Shown: positions 9,119-17,839, counted from the first letter of the stretch. The stretch: 64,000 nucleotides of DNA from Rhizobiales bacterium PAR1 (GCA_002256205.1 NKIW01000002.1:372001-436000), one strand, 5' to 3'. Program-made: numbers and translations. The notes: a model not told the origin generated them from the letters alone.

Positions 9119-10255
9119 ATGCGTATTGCTGTTATTGACGAAACTAAGAACGGCGAGCCGCGTTGTGCGGCAACACCGGAGACCATCGGCAAGCTGAAGC
9201 CGTTTGGCGCGACTTTCGCGATCGAAAAGGGTGCAGGCACCGGCGCCAGCATCTCGGATGCGGCGTTTGAAGCCGCCGGCGCTACTATCACCAAAAATGC
9301 CGCCGAAGCCCTCAAGGACGCGGATGTCGTCCTCTGCGTGCGACGCCCCAAGGGCGAACTCGCGGCGAAGATGAAGCCCGGCGCCATCGTTCTCGCGATC
9401 ATGGACCCCTACGGCAATGCCGAGGCGCTCCAGCCCTTCGCGGACAAGGGCGTTGCCACCTTCGCAATGGAACTGATGCCGCGCATCACCCGCGCGCAAG
9501 TCATGGACGTGCTCTCTTCACAGGCCAACCTCGCCGGCTATCGCTCGGTAATTGATGCCTGCGAAATCTATGGTCGCGCCTTCCCGATGATGATGACCGC
9601 CGCCGGCACCGTGCCGGCCGCCCGCGTTTTCGTGATGGGCGCCGGCGTTGCCGGTCTTCAGGCCATTGCAACCGCCCGCCGCCTCGGCGCGGTCGTGACC
9701 GCCACCGATGTGCGCCCGGCCGCAAAGGAACAGGTCGCCTCGCTCGGCGCGAAGTTCGTCGCGGTCGAGGATGAGGAATTCAAGCAGGCCGAAACCGCCG
9801 CCGGTTATGCCAAACCCATGTCTGCCGAATATCAGGCGAAACAGGCTGCGCTCGTCGCCGAGCATATCGCCAAGCAGGATATCGTGATCACCACGGCACT
9901 GATCCCCGGTCGTCCGGCGCCGAAGCTGGTCTCGACCGCGATGGTCGAATCGATGCGCATGGGTTCCATTGTGGTCGATCTCGCGGTCGAACGCGGCGGC
10001 AACTGCGAGCTCTCCGTTGCGGACAAGATCACCAACCACAATGGTGTTTCGGTGATCGCCTGGTCGAATACGCCGGGCCGCCTCGCGCCAACGGCTTCCG
10101 CGCTCTACGCGAAGAACCTCTATGCCTTCCTTGAGACGATGATCGACAAGAAGGAAAGCAAGCTTGCGGTGAACTGGGACGACGAACTCGTCAAGGCAAC
10201 GTGCCTCACGAAGGACGGCGCCCTCGTCCACCCGATCTTCGCCCCGAAATCCTGA
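9119..10255 (+). CDS. pntAA: Proton-translocating NAD(P) transhydrogenase subunit alpha part 1 (NAD-binding)
   Basis: The soluble NAD(H)-binding domain (dI) of the transhydrogenase, which couples hydride transfer from NADH to NADP+ with proton entry. 378 residues from ATG 9119 (GGGGG about 5 nt upstream). N-terminal alanine-dehydrogenase-like domain (MRIAVIDETKNGEPR) and Rossmann motif VMGAGVAGLQAIATARRLG followed by acidic D in TDVR. The alpha subunit is split into two genes here, as is usual in alphaproteobacteria. First gene of the pntAA-pntAB-X-pntB operon. Confidence 0.97.
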   Translation: MRIAVIDETKNGEPRCAATPETIGKLKPFGATFAIEKGAGTGASISDAAFEAAGATITKNAAEALKDADVVLCVRRPKGELAAKMKPGAIVLAIMDPYGNAEALQPFADKGVATFAMELMPRITRAQVMDVLSSQANLAGYRSVIDACEIYGRAFPMMMTAAGTVPAARVFVMGAGVAGLQAIATARRLGAVVTATDVRPAAKEQVASLGAKFVAVEDEEFKQAETAAGYAKPMSAEYQAKQAALVAEHIAKQDIVITTALIPGRPAPKLVSTAMVESMRMGSIVVDLAVERGGNCELSVADKITNHNGVSVIAWSNTPGRLAPTASALYAKNLYAFLETMIDKKESKLAVNWDDELVKATCLTKDGALVHPIFAPKS

Positions 10256-10296
10256 TTTAGAATTCGACCCCGCGCCCGACGCCGGAGGAGACAAAC

Positions 10297-10722
10297 ATGG
10301 CTGATACGCCCCAACAGGTTCTCGAACAGGCCAAGATCGCGCTCGCGAAGGCCAACGAGGCACTGCAAGCCGCCGAAAAGCTCGCTGACGCCGGCGGTGC
10401 CGCCGTCGCGGCGGCCACCGGCGGCGCGGTGGACCCCACGGTCTTCCGCTTTGCGATTTTCATCATGGCGATTTTCGTCGGCTACTACGTGGTCTGGTCG
10501 GTGACCCCGGCGCTGCACACCCCGCTGATGTCGGTCACCAACGCGATTTCCTCGGTGATCGTGGTCGGCGCGCTGCTCTCGGTCGGTGTGGCACTTACTG
10601 GCGAAGGCACGACAGCAGCCCGTGGCTTCGGCTTCTTCGGGCTGGTGCTGGCGAGCGTGAACATCTTCGGTGGCTTCCTCGTCACGAGCCGCATGCTTGC
10701 GATGTACAAGAAGAAGGGCTAA
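10297..10722 (+). CDS. pntAB: NAD(P) transhydrogenase subunit alpha part 2 (membrane)
   Basis: Membrane part of the split alpha subunit, 141 residues. It has an Ala-rich amphipathic N-terminal stretch (about 1-45), then three hydrophobic helices beginning [18 protein letters not shown] and containing the conserved [17 protein letters not shown] segment, which lines the proton path in the family. A good GGAGGAGA site precedes the ATG. It ends 5 nt before a small membrane gene not normally found in pnt operons. Confidence 0.96.
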   Translation: MADTPQQVLEQAKIALAKANEALQAAEKLADAGGAAVAAATGGAVDPTVFRFAIFIMAIFVGYYVVWSVTPALHTPLMSVTNAISSVIVVGALLSVGVALTGEGTTAARGFGFFGLVLASVNIFGGFLVTSRMLAMYKKKG

Positions 10723-10727
10723 CGACG

Positions 10728-11018
10728 ATGTTGCAACTCTTCATGAATTTGGGTTTGCCGCTCATAGGCTCCGGGCTCATCATTTACAGCCTTTTTGTCC
10801 CTAAGGAAAAGCAGGCCTTGAAACAAGGTGCCTGGATGTCGGGTCTTCTGCTCGCTGGTATTGGAAGCTTTGCCTCATCTACTCAGACCTCAATAAGCGG
10901 TTGGATTTTGTTCTTCAGCTCCTTGGGGGCTGCCTTTGGTTTAGGGCAGCTTTTTCCTGAGTTTGGCCACAAACGATTTGTCTCGCATGGGACCCGCAGC
11001 GAGGAGTTCGGACGATGA
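10728..11018 (+). CDS. Unrecognised small membrane protein inserted in the pnt operon
   Basis: 96 residues, not recognised. Three hydrophobic segments are visible: about 2-23 (LFMNLGLPLIGSGLIIYSL), 35-52 (AWMSGLLLAGIGSFAS) and 57-80 (SGWILFFSSLGAAFGLGQLF), then a polar basic tail. The gene starts 5 nt after pntAB, and its stop overlaps the pntB start (ATGA at 11015-11018), so it is translated in the operon and likely coupled to pntB. Its codon use is unlike the neighbours: many TTG, TTT, TCA, ACT, CCT, AAA and ATA codons and clearly lower GC by eye. This suggests later acquisition. A role as an accessory subunit or assembly factor is only inference. Confidence 0.75.
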   Translation: MLQLFMNLGLPLIGSGLIIYSLFVPKEKQALKQGAWMSGLLLAGIGSFASSTQTSISGWILFFSSLGAAFGLGQLFPEFGHKRFVSHGTRSEEFGR

Positions 11019-12418
11019 GCGCCAATATCGCCAACCTTCTCTATCTCGTCTCCGGCGTTCTCTTTATCCTCGCGCTGCGTGGCCTCTCGCATCCCTCGAC
11101 CTCGCGGCAGGGCAATATCTTCGGCATGTCCGGCATGGCCATCGCCATGATCACGACGCTGCTGCTTTCGCCCCCCTCGGGGCTGGGCGGTTGGGGTCTT
11201 GCGATCCTTGGCCTTGCTCTCGGCGGCGGCTTCGGCGCTTACATGGCGAAGAAGGTCGAGATGACCAAGATGCCGCAGCTCGTGGCCTTCTTCCACGCGC
11301 TTGTCGGCCTTTCCGCCGTGTTCGTCGCGGCGGCAGCGCTCTATGCCCCGCAGGCTTTCGGCATCGGCTCCATCGGCCATATCAAGGGCGCGTCGCTGTT
11401 TGAAATGGCGTTGGGCGTTGCGATTGGTGCTGTGACCTTCACCGGCTCGGTCATCGCCTTCCTGAAACTCGACGGGCGGATGAGCGGCAAGCCGATCATG
11501 CTGCCACAGCGCCATGCCATCAACAGCGCGCTGGCGATCCTGCTGCTCGTGCTGATCGCGATTTTCATCGGCACAGAAAGCCAGGTCGTGTTCTGGCTTA
11601 CCGTGATCGTCAGCCTCGCGCTTGGTGTGCTGCTGATCATCCCGATCGGTGGCGCGGACATGCCGGTCGTCGTCTCAATGCTCAACTCCTATTCCGGTTG
11701 GGCTGCGGCGGGCATCGGCTTCACGCTCGGCAATCTCGCATTGATCATCACCGGCGCGCTGGTGGGCTCTTCGGGCGCGATCCTCTCCTACATCATGTGC
11801 AAGGGCATGAACCGCAGCTTCATCTCGGTCATTCTTGGCGGCTTCGGCGGTGAGACGGCTGGTGCCGCGGCAGGTGCCAAGGAATCGCGTCCAGTGAAGC
11901 AGGGTTCGGCGGACGACGCGGCCTTCATCATGAAGAACGCCTCGAAGGTCATCATCGTGCCGGGTTATGGCATGGCGCAGGCGCAGGCCCAGCATGCCTT
12001 ACGTGAAATGGCCGATACGCTGAAAAAGGAAGGCGTCGAGGTCAAATACGCGATCCACCCGGTCGCAGGGCGTATGCCCGGCCACATGAACGTGCTGCTG
12101 GCGGAAGCCAATGTGCCGTACGACGAGGTCTTCGAGCTTGAGGATATCAACTCGGAATTCGCGCAGGCAGACGTGGCCTTCGTGATCGGCGCCAATGACG
12201 TCACCAACCCCTCGGCCAAGACGGATCCGCAATCGCCGATCTTCGGCATGCCGATCCTCGATGTCGAGAAGGCCAAAACCGTGCTCTTCATCAAGCGCGG
12301 CATGGGTTCGGGCTACGCCGGCGTCGAGAACGAACTCTTCTTCATGGACAACACCATGATGCTGTTCGGCGACGCGAAGAAGATGACCGAGGAAATCGTC
12401 AAGGGCCTCGCGCATTAA
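11015..12418 (+). CDS. pntB: NAD(P) transhydrogenase subunit beta
   Basis: Beta subunit with the membrane domain (about 1-270, multiple helices) and the NADP(H)-binding dIII domain at the C-terminus. 467 residues, normal for the family. dIII landmarks: PGYGMAQAQAQHALREMAD, HPVAGRMPGHMNVLLAEA and IGANDVTNPSA. The start ATG overlaps the stop of the small upstream gene by 4 nt. An inverted repeat that can act as a terminator follows at 12448-12483. Confidence 0.97.
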   Translation: MSANIANLLYLVSGVLFILALRGLSHPSTSRQGNIFGMSGMAIAMITTLLLSPPSGLGGWGLAILGLALGGGFGAYMAKKVEMTKMPQLVAFFHALVGLSAVFVAAAALYAPQAFGIGSIGHIKGASLFEMALGVAIGAVTFTGSVIAFLKLDGRMSGKPIMLPQRHAINSALAILLLVLIAIFIGTESQVVFWLTVIVSLALGVLLIIPIGGADMPVVVSMLNSYSGWAAAGIGFTLGNLALIITGALVGSSGAILSYIMCKGMNRSFISVILGGFGGETAGAAAGAKESRPVKQGSADDAAFIMKNASKVIIVPGYGMAQAQAQHALREMADTLKKEGVEVKYAIHPVAGRMPGHMNVLLAEANVPYDEVFELEDINSEFAQADVAFVIGANDVTNPSAKTDPQSPIFGMPILDVEKAKTVLFIKRGMGSGYAGVENELFFMDNTMMLFGDAKKMTEEIVKGLAH

Positions 12419-12447
12419 AACACGCCCTCGCGAAGGGTTGAACGATC

Positions 12448-12487
12448 CGGGCACCGGTTCAGGCTTGATCCTGCCGGTGCCCGCTTT
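12448..12487 (+). terminator. Terminator hairpin after pntB
   Basis: CGGGCACCGG (12448-12457) pairs perfectly with CCGGTGCCCG (12474-12483), and an inner CAGG/CCTG extends the stem. It is followed by CTTTAT, a short T-rich stretch. It lies 30 nt after pntB, so it probably ends the pnt transcript. Confidence 0.55.
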
Positions 12488-12498
12488 ATGTCCGGGGT

Positions 12499-13353
12499 AT
12501 GGAACCTTACCCGACCTCGCGCGGACGTCGCCTGATCCGCAAGACTTTTCGCACCGCGCTGTTGGCCGTCATCGCGGCCTATCTCGCCGCAGCGGGCTAC
12601 ATGGCGATCAATCAGCGCAGCTTCATCTACAAGACAGCGCCGGAATGGATCTCACCCGAATCGCAAAATCTGCCGCGCGGGCAAGCTCTGAGCTTCACGA
12701 CGCCTGACGGCACTCTCTTGCGCGGCTGGCAGATTCCGGCGACGCGCGCCGATGGCCAGACGTATCTTTACTTCCACGGCAATGCGCGCGGGCTCGACCG
12801 CCGCGCCGGACGCTTCCAGTTGATGACCGCCGATGGTTCAGGTCTGATCGCCCTCTCCTATCGCGGCTACGGCGGCAGTGGAGGCGAGCCGAGTGAAGCG
12901 CAGCTGCATGCCGATGCCGAAGCGATCTATGCGGATCTTGCGCGCCGCATGCCGCGATCGCAGATCGTGATCTTCGGCGAATCACTCGGCACCGGCGTCG
13001 CGCTCAATCTGGCGCGCAAGGTCGAGGCAAAAGCGGTGATCCTCGACAGCCCCTATTTCTCGGTGATGAAGCGTGCTTGGGCGCAATTCCCCTGGCTGCC
13101 AGTACCGTTACTGCTGGTTGATACTTTCCGCTCGGATCAATGGATCGGCGACGTCAAAGCGCCCATCCTGATCCTCCATGGCACGAGGGACCGATTGATC
13201 CCGATCAGCGATTCAGAGGAGTTGGCGGCCCGCAGTCGGTCCGGCAAGGTGACGCGCAAGCTCTATCCTGACATCGGTCATGTCGTGGGGTACGACAGAG
13301 GCCCGAACATCGACGTTCCGGCCTTTCTGGCCGGCCTTCAATCACCCGGTTAG
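12499..13353 (+). CDS. Membrane-anchored alpha/beta hydrolase (BEM46/YfhR-like)
   Basis: 284 residues with one N-terminal hydrophobic segment (about 20-36), then an alpha/beta hydrolase fold. Nucleophile elbow GESLG with S162; oxyanion stretch YFHGNARG; acid region ILHGTRDRLIP; catalytic histidine in DIGHVVGYD. This layout matches the BEM46/YfhR group of serine hydrolases, whose substrates are mostly unknown. The active site would probably lie outside the cytoplasm. The gene ends 10 nt before the acetyltransferase gene. Confidence 0.85.
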   Translation: MEPYPTSRGRRLIRKTFRTALLAVIAAYLAAAGYMAINQRSFIYKTAPEWISPESQNLPRGQALSFTTPDGTLLRGWQIPATRADGQTYLYFHGNARGLDRRAGRFQLMTADGSGLIALSYRGYGGSGGEPSEAQLHADAEAIYADLARRMPRSQIVIFGESLGTGVALNLARKVEAKAVILDSPYFSVMKRAWAQFPWLPVPLLLVDTFRSDQWIGDVKAPILILHGTRDRLIPISDSEELAARSRSGKVTRKLYPDIGHVVGYDRGPNIDVPAFLAGLQSPG

Positions 13354-13363
13354 GCAAGAAACC

Positions 13364-13840
13364 ATGATTATACGCCCGTTCAAGCGCGAAGCCGACACTG
13401 ATGCAGTCATCGCCCTGCTCCACGCACTGAACCTGCATGAAGCCAGCCTGGGCGCAGCGCGTGATGAGCGGCATGAGGGCGCGGTAGCCTGCCTTGAAAA
13501 CGACATCCATGAAGCCAAGCATTCAGGAGGAGAATTGCATGTCGCGGAAGAGGATGGGGTTGTCGTCGGCTATATCGGGATGGCAATTGGCAAGGCGGGG
13601 CCGTTCATCCCGGCAGATATCCGGGACCATGTCCATGTCGAAAATCTCGTAGTCGCGGAAGACTATCGTCAGCGCGGTATCGGTAAGGCCTTGCTCGGCA
13701 AAGCAGAAGACCTCGCCCGTCGCCGGGGCCTGCGCTCGATAACCCTCGGCGTGGTGTCCGGGAACACGCCCGCAGAGGAAACCTATCGACGCGCCGGGTT
13801 CAAACCGTCCGCGATCGAGATGAGACGGGTGCTGGAATAA
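13364..13840 (+). CDS. GNAT family N-acetyltransferase
   Basis: 158-residue single-domain GNAT acetyltransferase. The acetyl-CoA loop region reads VENLVVAEDYRQRGIGKALL (R/Q-x-x-G-x-G/A motif A), followed by motif B (GVVSGNTPAEETYRRAGF). The start MIIRPFKREADT is where the fold begins; the frame is open further upstream only inside the hydrolase gene. The substrate is not predictable from sequence. It follows the hydrolase after 10 nt and faces the convergent TPR gene. Confidence 0.88.
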   Translation: MIIRPFKREADTDAVIALLHALNLHEASLGAARDERHEGAVACLENDIHEAKHSGGELHVAEEDGVVVGYIGMAIGKAGPFIPADIRDHVHVENLVVAEDYRQRGIGKALLGKAEDLARRRGLRSITLGVVSGNTPAEETYRRAGFKPSAIEMRRVLE

Positions 13841-13872
13841 AAATTGGCTCGGCCTTCGGTCGAGTGTTTAGC

Positions 13873-14757
13873 TCAGAAGAACCCGCCGCCACGCCCGCCG
13901 GAAAGACCCTGCTTAGCGATCTTGTTGCCGGAATCGAGCGCCAGTGCACGCTGGAAGCTTTCCTGCGCCTCGGACTTCTTGCCCTGCCGATCCTGAGCGA
14001 TCCCACGCAGCGCCCAGCTATCGGCATTGCGGTTATCGACATTGAGCGCCGAGTTGAAATCGTCGATCGCCGCTTCGAACTTGCCAACGGCGATTAGGCT
14101 CTGGCCGCGTGCCTGATAAGGCGGGGCCACGTAAGGATTGCGGTCAATGGCAGAGTCGAAGTCGCCAATGGCGAGCGAATGCTGGCCCTGCGCCTGATAG
14201 ACAAGGCCACGCCCATGGTAGGCTTCGGCCCCCGAGGGGTTGAGCTGCACAACGCGGCCGAGATCCGCAATCGCCTCGGGCAGATTGCCCTGTACGCGAT
14301 AGAGATTGCCACGACCGAGATAGGCCGGATGATAATTCGGGTCTGCTGTCAGCGCGCGGTTAAAATCCGCCAGCGCGGCATCATTCCGCCCTATCTGGCG
14401 GAAGGCGAGCGCGCGGTTGGTGTAGGCCGCCGCGTAATTCGCGTTGAGCTGGATCGCGCGATTGAAATCGGTGATCGCATCCTGAAACTTGCCGGCCTTC
14501 GCATAGGCGACACCGCGCGTGTTGTAGGCCTGCGGATCGTTCTGGTTGGTGCGGATGACCTCGGTCAGCGAGCCGATATTGGTCTGCGAACCCTGAAGGC
14601 TCGCCGCATCGTCAACCTCGGCAATGCCTGTGGGTTGCAGCGAACTGACAGTTTCGCAAGCCGTCAGCGTGAGCGCCAGAACGGAAACCGTCGCCAGTGC
14701 GCGCAGCGAAAAACCACCCTGCCGCCCGGCCGACGCCAAAACTCCAGTGCGGATCAT
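13873..14757 (-). CDS. TPR-repeat lipoprotein
   Basis: 294 residues. The lipoprotein signal ends in a lipobox LTAC with C34, so the mature protein is probably lipid-anchored. From about residue 60 to 280 there are at least six tetratricopeptide repeats (for example AYNTRGVAYAKAGKFQDAIT, AYTNRALAFRQIGRNDAAL, WALRGIAQDRQGKKSEAQES). It ends in a Gly-rich GGRGGGFF tail. TPR proteins of this type act as NlpI-like envelope scaffolds. It is convergent with the GNAT gene; only 32 nt separate the stops. Confidence 0.88.
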   Translation of the reverse strand: MIRTGVLASAGRQGGFSLRALATVSVLALTLTACETVSSLQPTGIAEVDDAASLQGSQTNIGSLTEVIRTNQNDPQAYNTRGVAYAKAGKFQDAITDFNRAIQLNANYAAAYTNRALAFRQIGRNDAALADFNRALTADPNYHPAYLGRGNLYRVQGNLPEAIADLGRVVQLNPSGAEAYHGRGLVYQAQGQHSLAIGDFDSAIDRNPYVAPPYQARGQSLIAVGKFEAAIDDFNSALNVDNRNADSWALRGIAQDRQGKKSEAQESFQRALALDSGNKIAKQGLSGGRGGGFF

Positions 14758-14911
14758 CGAAACAGCCCTTCCTTACACACTCGACCCAAACAGCCCAACG
14801 GAAGCCTTCTGGCACGCGTCGAACCCTCGTCTTCCCAAAACACCATGGCAGTCAAAGGCACCATGGCAATGAAAACTTGCCGAGGCCTTACCCGGAGCCC
14901 CATTTACATAC

Positions 14912-14942
14912 GAAAAAGCGCTCGAAAAGACGAGCGCTTTCA
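14912..14942 (-). terminator. Rho-independent terminator of rpsU
   Basis: AAAGCGCTCG (14915-14924), loop AAAAGA, CGAGCGCTTT (14931-14940): a perfect 10-bp stem. Read on the minus strand, it ends in a TTTTTCG tract about 50 nt after the rpsU stop. Confidence 0.8.
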
Positions 14943-14990
14943 GAGCTTGCCCGGAATCCCGGCCCGACGGATCGCCGGACAAACGGATTC

Positions 14991-15218
14991 TTACTTCTTT
15001 TTCACCGGCATCGGCAGCAGGCCTTCGCGCTGCAGCTTCTTGCGGTGCAGCTTGCGCGCGCGGCGAACGGCTTCAGCTTCCTCGCGGGCGCGCTTCTCGG
15101 ACGGCTTTTCGTAATGGCCGCGCAACTTCATCTCGCGGAAAATGCCTTCGCGCTGCATCTTCTTCTTCAGGGCGCGCAAAGCTTGATCGACATTATTATC
15201 GCGGACGAGAACTTGCAA
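14991..15218 (-). CDS. rpsU: Small ribosomal subunit protein bS21
   Basis: 75 residues, [20 protein letters not shown] onward, matching bS21 of alphaproteobacteria, with the very basic C-terminal half ([15 protein letters not shown]). The start codon is TTG at 15218, supported by GGAG about 6 nt upstream and by the family N-terminus. The frame stays open upstream to 15272, but that extension does not resemble bS21. A strong terminator follows. Confidence 0.95.
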   Translation of the reverse strand: MQVLVRDNNVDQALRALKKKMQREGIFREMKLRGHYEKPSEKRAREEAEAVRRARKLHRKKLQREGLLPMPVKKK

Positions 15219-15363
15219 CGTAAGCTCCGATAGTGGCTTGCTAAGGAACGACAATCTGCCCACGCGGGGCACCGTGGAAGTGCGCGCCTATATCAAACCG
15301 GCAGAGCCTTGTCTATCGCCTATAACCGGATTCACGCGAATTTCGTGCCTGCGCTCAAACAGC

Positions 15364-16431
15364 TCAGAGAATCCGGTTCACGTGCCCCATCTTGCGCCCG
15401 TCACGCATCTCGGTCTTGCCGTAGAGATGCAAGTGCGCGCGGCCGTCCCCGAGGATTTCAAGCCAGCGGGCGGCATCCGCCCCGACAAGATTGATCATCT
15501 CGACCGAACCAAGCCGCGCAGGATCACCCAGCGGCCAGCCGGCGACAGCCCGGATATGCTGTTCAAACTGGCAAGTGAAAGCGCCATCCATCGTCCAATG
15601 GCCGGAATTATGCACGCGCGGCGCAATCTCGTTGACGATCACCTCGCCGCCCGCCGCGCCATCAACAAGGAAGAACTCAACCGCGAAGGTGCCGACATAA
15701 TCGAGCGCTTCACCAATCTTGCGGGCAATGCCAATGGCCTCCGCCGCCGTCTTGTCAGAAATCCGCGCCGGCACCACCGAACGATGCAGGATGTGATGAC
15801 GATGCTCGTTCTCGGTGACATCGAAGGCGGCAAAAGTGCCATCCTCCGCCCGTGCGGCAACCACCGAAACCTCGCGATCAAAGCTCACGAAGCTCTCGAG
15901 AATGCCTTGCTGCCCCTTCAGCGCGGCAAATGCCGGGGCGATATCCTCGGGGATGAGGATTTTTGCCTGTCCCTTGCCGTCATAGCCGAAGCGGTTGGTC
16001 TTGATCACCGCCGGCAGGCCGATCCGCTTGACCTGATCGCGCAGCTCCTCAAGCGAATTGATCTCGGCGAATTCGGCCGTCCGCGCACCAAGAGAACGCG
16101 CAAGGCGCTTCTCGGCAAGGCGCTCCTGCGCAACTTCCAGCGCCTTCGAGCCGGGGCGAACCGGCTTCAGCGCTTCGAGAAACCGGACGGTCTCGACAGG
16201 GACATTCTCGAATTCATAGGTGATGGCATCGACGGAAGCGGCAAAACGGGCGAGTGCCGCTTCGTCGCGATAATCCGCGACGGTCGAGGCCGCAGAAACC
16301 GCGAAGGCCGGGCTCTCGGCTTCGGGCGCGTAGATATGGCAATCGAGTCCGAGGCGCGCGGCGGCAAGCGCCAGCATGCGTCCGAGCTGTCCGCCGCCTA
16401 GAATACCGATGGTTTGGCCGGGGGAAAGCAT
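15364..16431 (-). CDS. purK: 5-(carboxyamino)imidazole ribonucleotide synthase
   Basis: ATP-grasp enzyme that converts AIR, ATP and bicarbonate to N5-CAIR in purine synthesis. 355 residues. The N-terminal dinucleotide-like loop GILGGGQLGRMLALAA and ATP-grasp segments (KTNRFGYDGKGQAKI, VEFFLVDG, NEIAPRVHNSGHWTMDG) are all present. Its ATG lies 6 nt after the purE stop, so purE-purK form one transcription unit on the minus strand. Confidence 0.97.
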   Translation of the reverse strand: MLSPGQTIGILGGGQLGRMLALAAARLGLDCHIYAPEAESPAFAVSAASTVADYRDEAALARFAASVDAITYEFENVPVETVRFLEALKPVRPGSKALEVAQERLAEKRLARSLGARTAEFAEINSLEELRDQVKRIGLPAVIKTNRFGYDGKGQAKILIPEDIAPAFAALKGQQGILESFVSFDREVSVVAARAEDGTFAAFDVTENEHRHHILHRSVVPARISDKTAAEAIGIARKIGEALDYVGTFAVEFFLVDGAAGGEVIVNEIAPRVHNSGHWTMDGAFTCQFEQHIRAVAGWPLGDPARLGSVEMINLVGADAARWLEILGDGRAHLHLYGKTEMRDGRKMGHVNRIL

Positions 16432-16437
16432 GGGGCG

Positions 16438-16926
16438 TCAAACGCCGTCTTGCGGAAATTCGGCCACCGAGGCGGTCTGACGCGCCCGCCAGGCCTCAAG
16501 CCGCTCCGCCAGAGCCGGATCATTCAAGGCGAGGATCGAGGCGGCAAAAAGCCCGGCGTTGATGGCACCCGCCTTGCCGATCGCGAGCGTGCCGACCGGA
16601 ATGCCGCCTGGCATCTGAACAATCGAGAGGAGCGAATCCTGCCCCGAAAGAGCCTTGGATTCCACCGGAACCCCAAGCACCGGCAGCGCGGTCATCGAAG
16701 CGGTCATGCCCGGCAGATGCGCAGCGCCGCCCGCCCCGGCGATGATCACCTTGAAGCCTTCCGCCTTCGCGCCCCTGGCGAAGGAGAACAGCCGCTCCGG
16801 CGTGCGATGGGCGGAAATGATGCGCGCCTCGTAAGACACCCCGAGCGCATCGAGACTTTCGGCGGCATGGCGCATGGTCGGCCAATCGGACTGGCTGCCC
16901 ATGATGATCGCGACGGAAGCTTTCAC
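16438..16926 (-). CDS. purE: N5-carboxyaminoimidazole ribonucleotide mutase
   Basis: 162 residues; converts N5-CAIR to CAIR, the next step after PurK. The class I PurE signature is clear: [13 protein letters not shown] near the N-terminus, then [10 protein letters not shown] and [12 protein letters not shown] start at GTG 16926 because GGAGGT lies 6 nt upstream and the protein then begins [14 protein letters not shown]; an earlier in-frame ATG at 17037 would add an unlike 37-residue extension. First gene of purEK. Confidence 0.97.
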   Translation of the reverse strand: MKASVAIIMGSQSDWPTMRHAAESLDALGVSYEARIISAHRTPERLFSFARGAKAEGFKVIIAGAGGAAHLPGMTASMTALPVLGVPVESKALSGQDSLLSIVQMPGGIPVGTLAIGKAGAINAGLFAASILALNDPALAERLEAWRARQTASVAEFPQDGV

Positions 16927-17065
16927 GACGCACCTCCATTCATCGAAAAATGCCGGAATGGGCTGCCGGAAACCGGCCTTTCGATGGAAGCTCCGCGAGT
17001 TAGGCGAAGCGGCGCGAGATAGCAAGATCTTTGGCAAAAATTAGCGCCAAAGCCGGCGGATAGCC

Positions 17066-17284
17066 TCAGGCGATGATATCCGGCGTCAGCTTGTTCGAGA
17101 GCACGTTGAGCCGGTCTCTGAGGTGCAGCTTGCGCTTCTTGAGACGCTGGATCTGAAGCTGGTCGAACGAACCGAGCTGTTCGAGCGCGGCAATCGCGGC
17201 ATCAAGATCGCGGTGCTCGATGTTGAGCCGGTGCATCTCGGCCTCCAGCGCCAGACGCTCTTCGTCAGACATCTCGCTCCGCAT
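17066..17284 (-). CDS. DUF465 (YdcH-like) small coiled-coil protein, copy 1
   Basis: 72 residues, almost wholly charged and helical (EERLALEAEMHRLNIEHRDLD, LQIQRLKKRKLHLRDRLNVL). It fits DUF465/YdcH, a family of unknown function common in alphaproteobacteria beside purEK. ATG 17284 has GGGG about 7 nt upstream; ATG 17272 (MSDEERLA) with GGAG before it is an equally good start. It is divergent from a second DUF465 gene, and a perfect CtrA-like box lies between them. Confidence 0.85.
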   Translation of the reverse strand: MRSEMSDEERLALEAEMHRLNIEHRDLDAAIAALEQLGSFDQLQIQRLKKRKLHLRDRLNVLSNKLTPDIIA

Positions 17285-17419
17285 CGTCTACCCCGCCTTA
17301 AACCCGTCTGCACGCTTGCGCCAAAAATCTCGCGCCAGGAAATCTCTCACCAAGAGATCTTGCCTCAAGCGATACAGGATTTTCCCTGTCCAGCCCATGC
17401 CTAACGCACCACGGAACCT

Positions 17420-17436
17420 GTTAAGCGGGCATTAAG
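17420..17436 (-). promoter_or_regulatory. CtrA-like binding site TTAA-N7-TTAAC
   Basis: On the minus strand the sequence is CTTAATGCCCGCTTAAC: TTAA, seven bases, TTAAC, the full consensus of the alphaproteobacterial cell-cycle regulator CtrA. It is 136 nt upstream of the minus-strand DUF465 start and 113 nt upstream of the plus-strand one, so it could control either or both. Binding is inferred. Confidence 0.5.
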
Positions 17437-17548
17437 ACCGTTGTCCACAGCCTGATGCAACGCCCTGAAGCCGGCTTATTTTGCCCTTGCCGAAGCCTTG
17501 TTTTGTGACACACTCCTACTCCCGGCATTAGAAACGGAGGTTTATCGC

Positions 17549-17743
17549 ATGTCGATGACGACCCATATCGCCGAACTCGAGCGCAAGCATCAGGCACTCG
17601 ACAAGAAGCTCGCCGACGAACTGGCACACCCCAACAAGGACAACGTCAGGATTGCTGCGCTCAAGCGGCAGAAGCTCGTGCTCAAGGACGAAATCTCGCG
17701 ACTTCGAACGACCACCTCTGCAGACAACAAGTCCCTGCATTGA
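17549..17743 (+). CDS. DUF465 (YdcH-like) small coiled-coil protein, copy 2
   Basis: 64 residues, MSMTTHIAELERKHQALDKK onward, with a second helix (VRIAALKRQKLVLKDEISRL), the classical DUF465 two-helix pattern ending in KxxLKDEI.RL. GGAGG lies 9 nt before ATG 17549. Function unknown in the family. The spacing from the divergent copy is 264 bp, and the shared intergenic region carries a CtrA-like box. Confidence 0.88.
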   Translation: MSMTTHIAELERKHQALDKKLADELAHPNKDNVRIAALKRQKLVLKDEISRLRTTTSADNKSLH

Positions 17744-17781
17744 GGAACTCTCTCGACTGAATTTCATTTCATCCAGCGCAT

Positions 17782-17821
17782 AAAAAACGCGCCGCCCCGC
17801 AAAAATGGAGGGCGACGCGTC
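17782..17821 (-). terminator. Terminator downstream of small secreted protein gene
   Basis: Read on the minus strand, ACGCGTCGCCC and GGGCGGCGCGT form an 11-bp stem with one mismatch and a 16-nt loop, followed by TTTTTT. It lies about 105 nt after the stop of the gene at 17925-18182. Confidence 0.6.
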
Positions 17822-17839
17822 AGGTGTTGAGCGTTCGAC

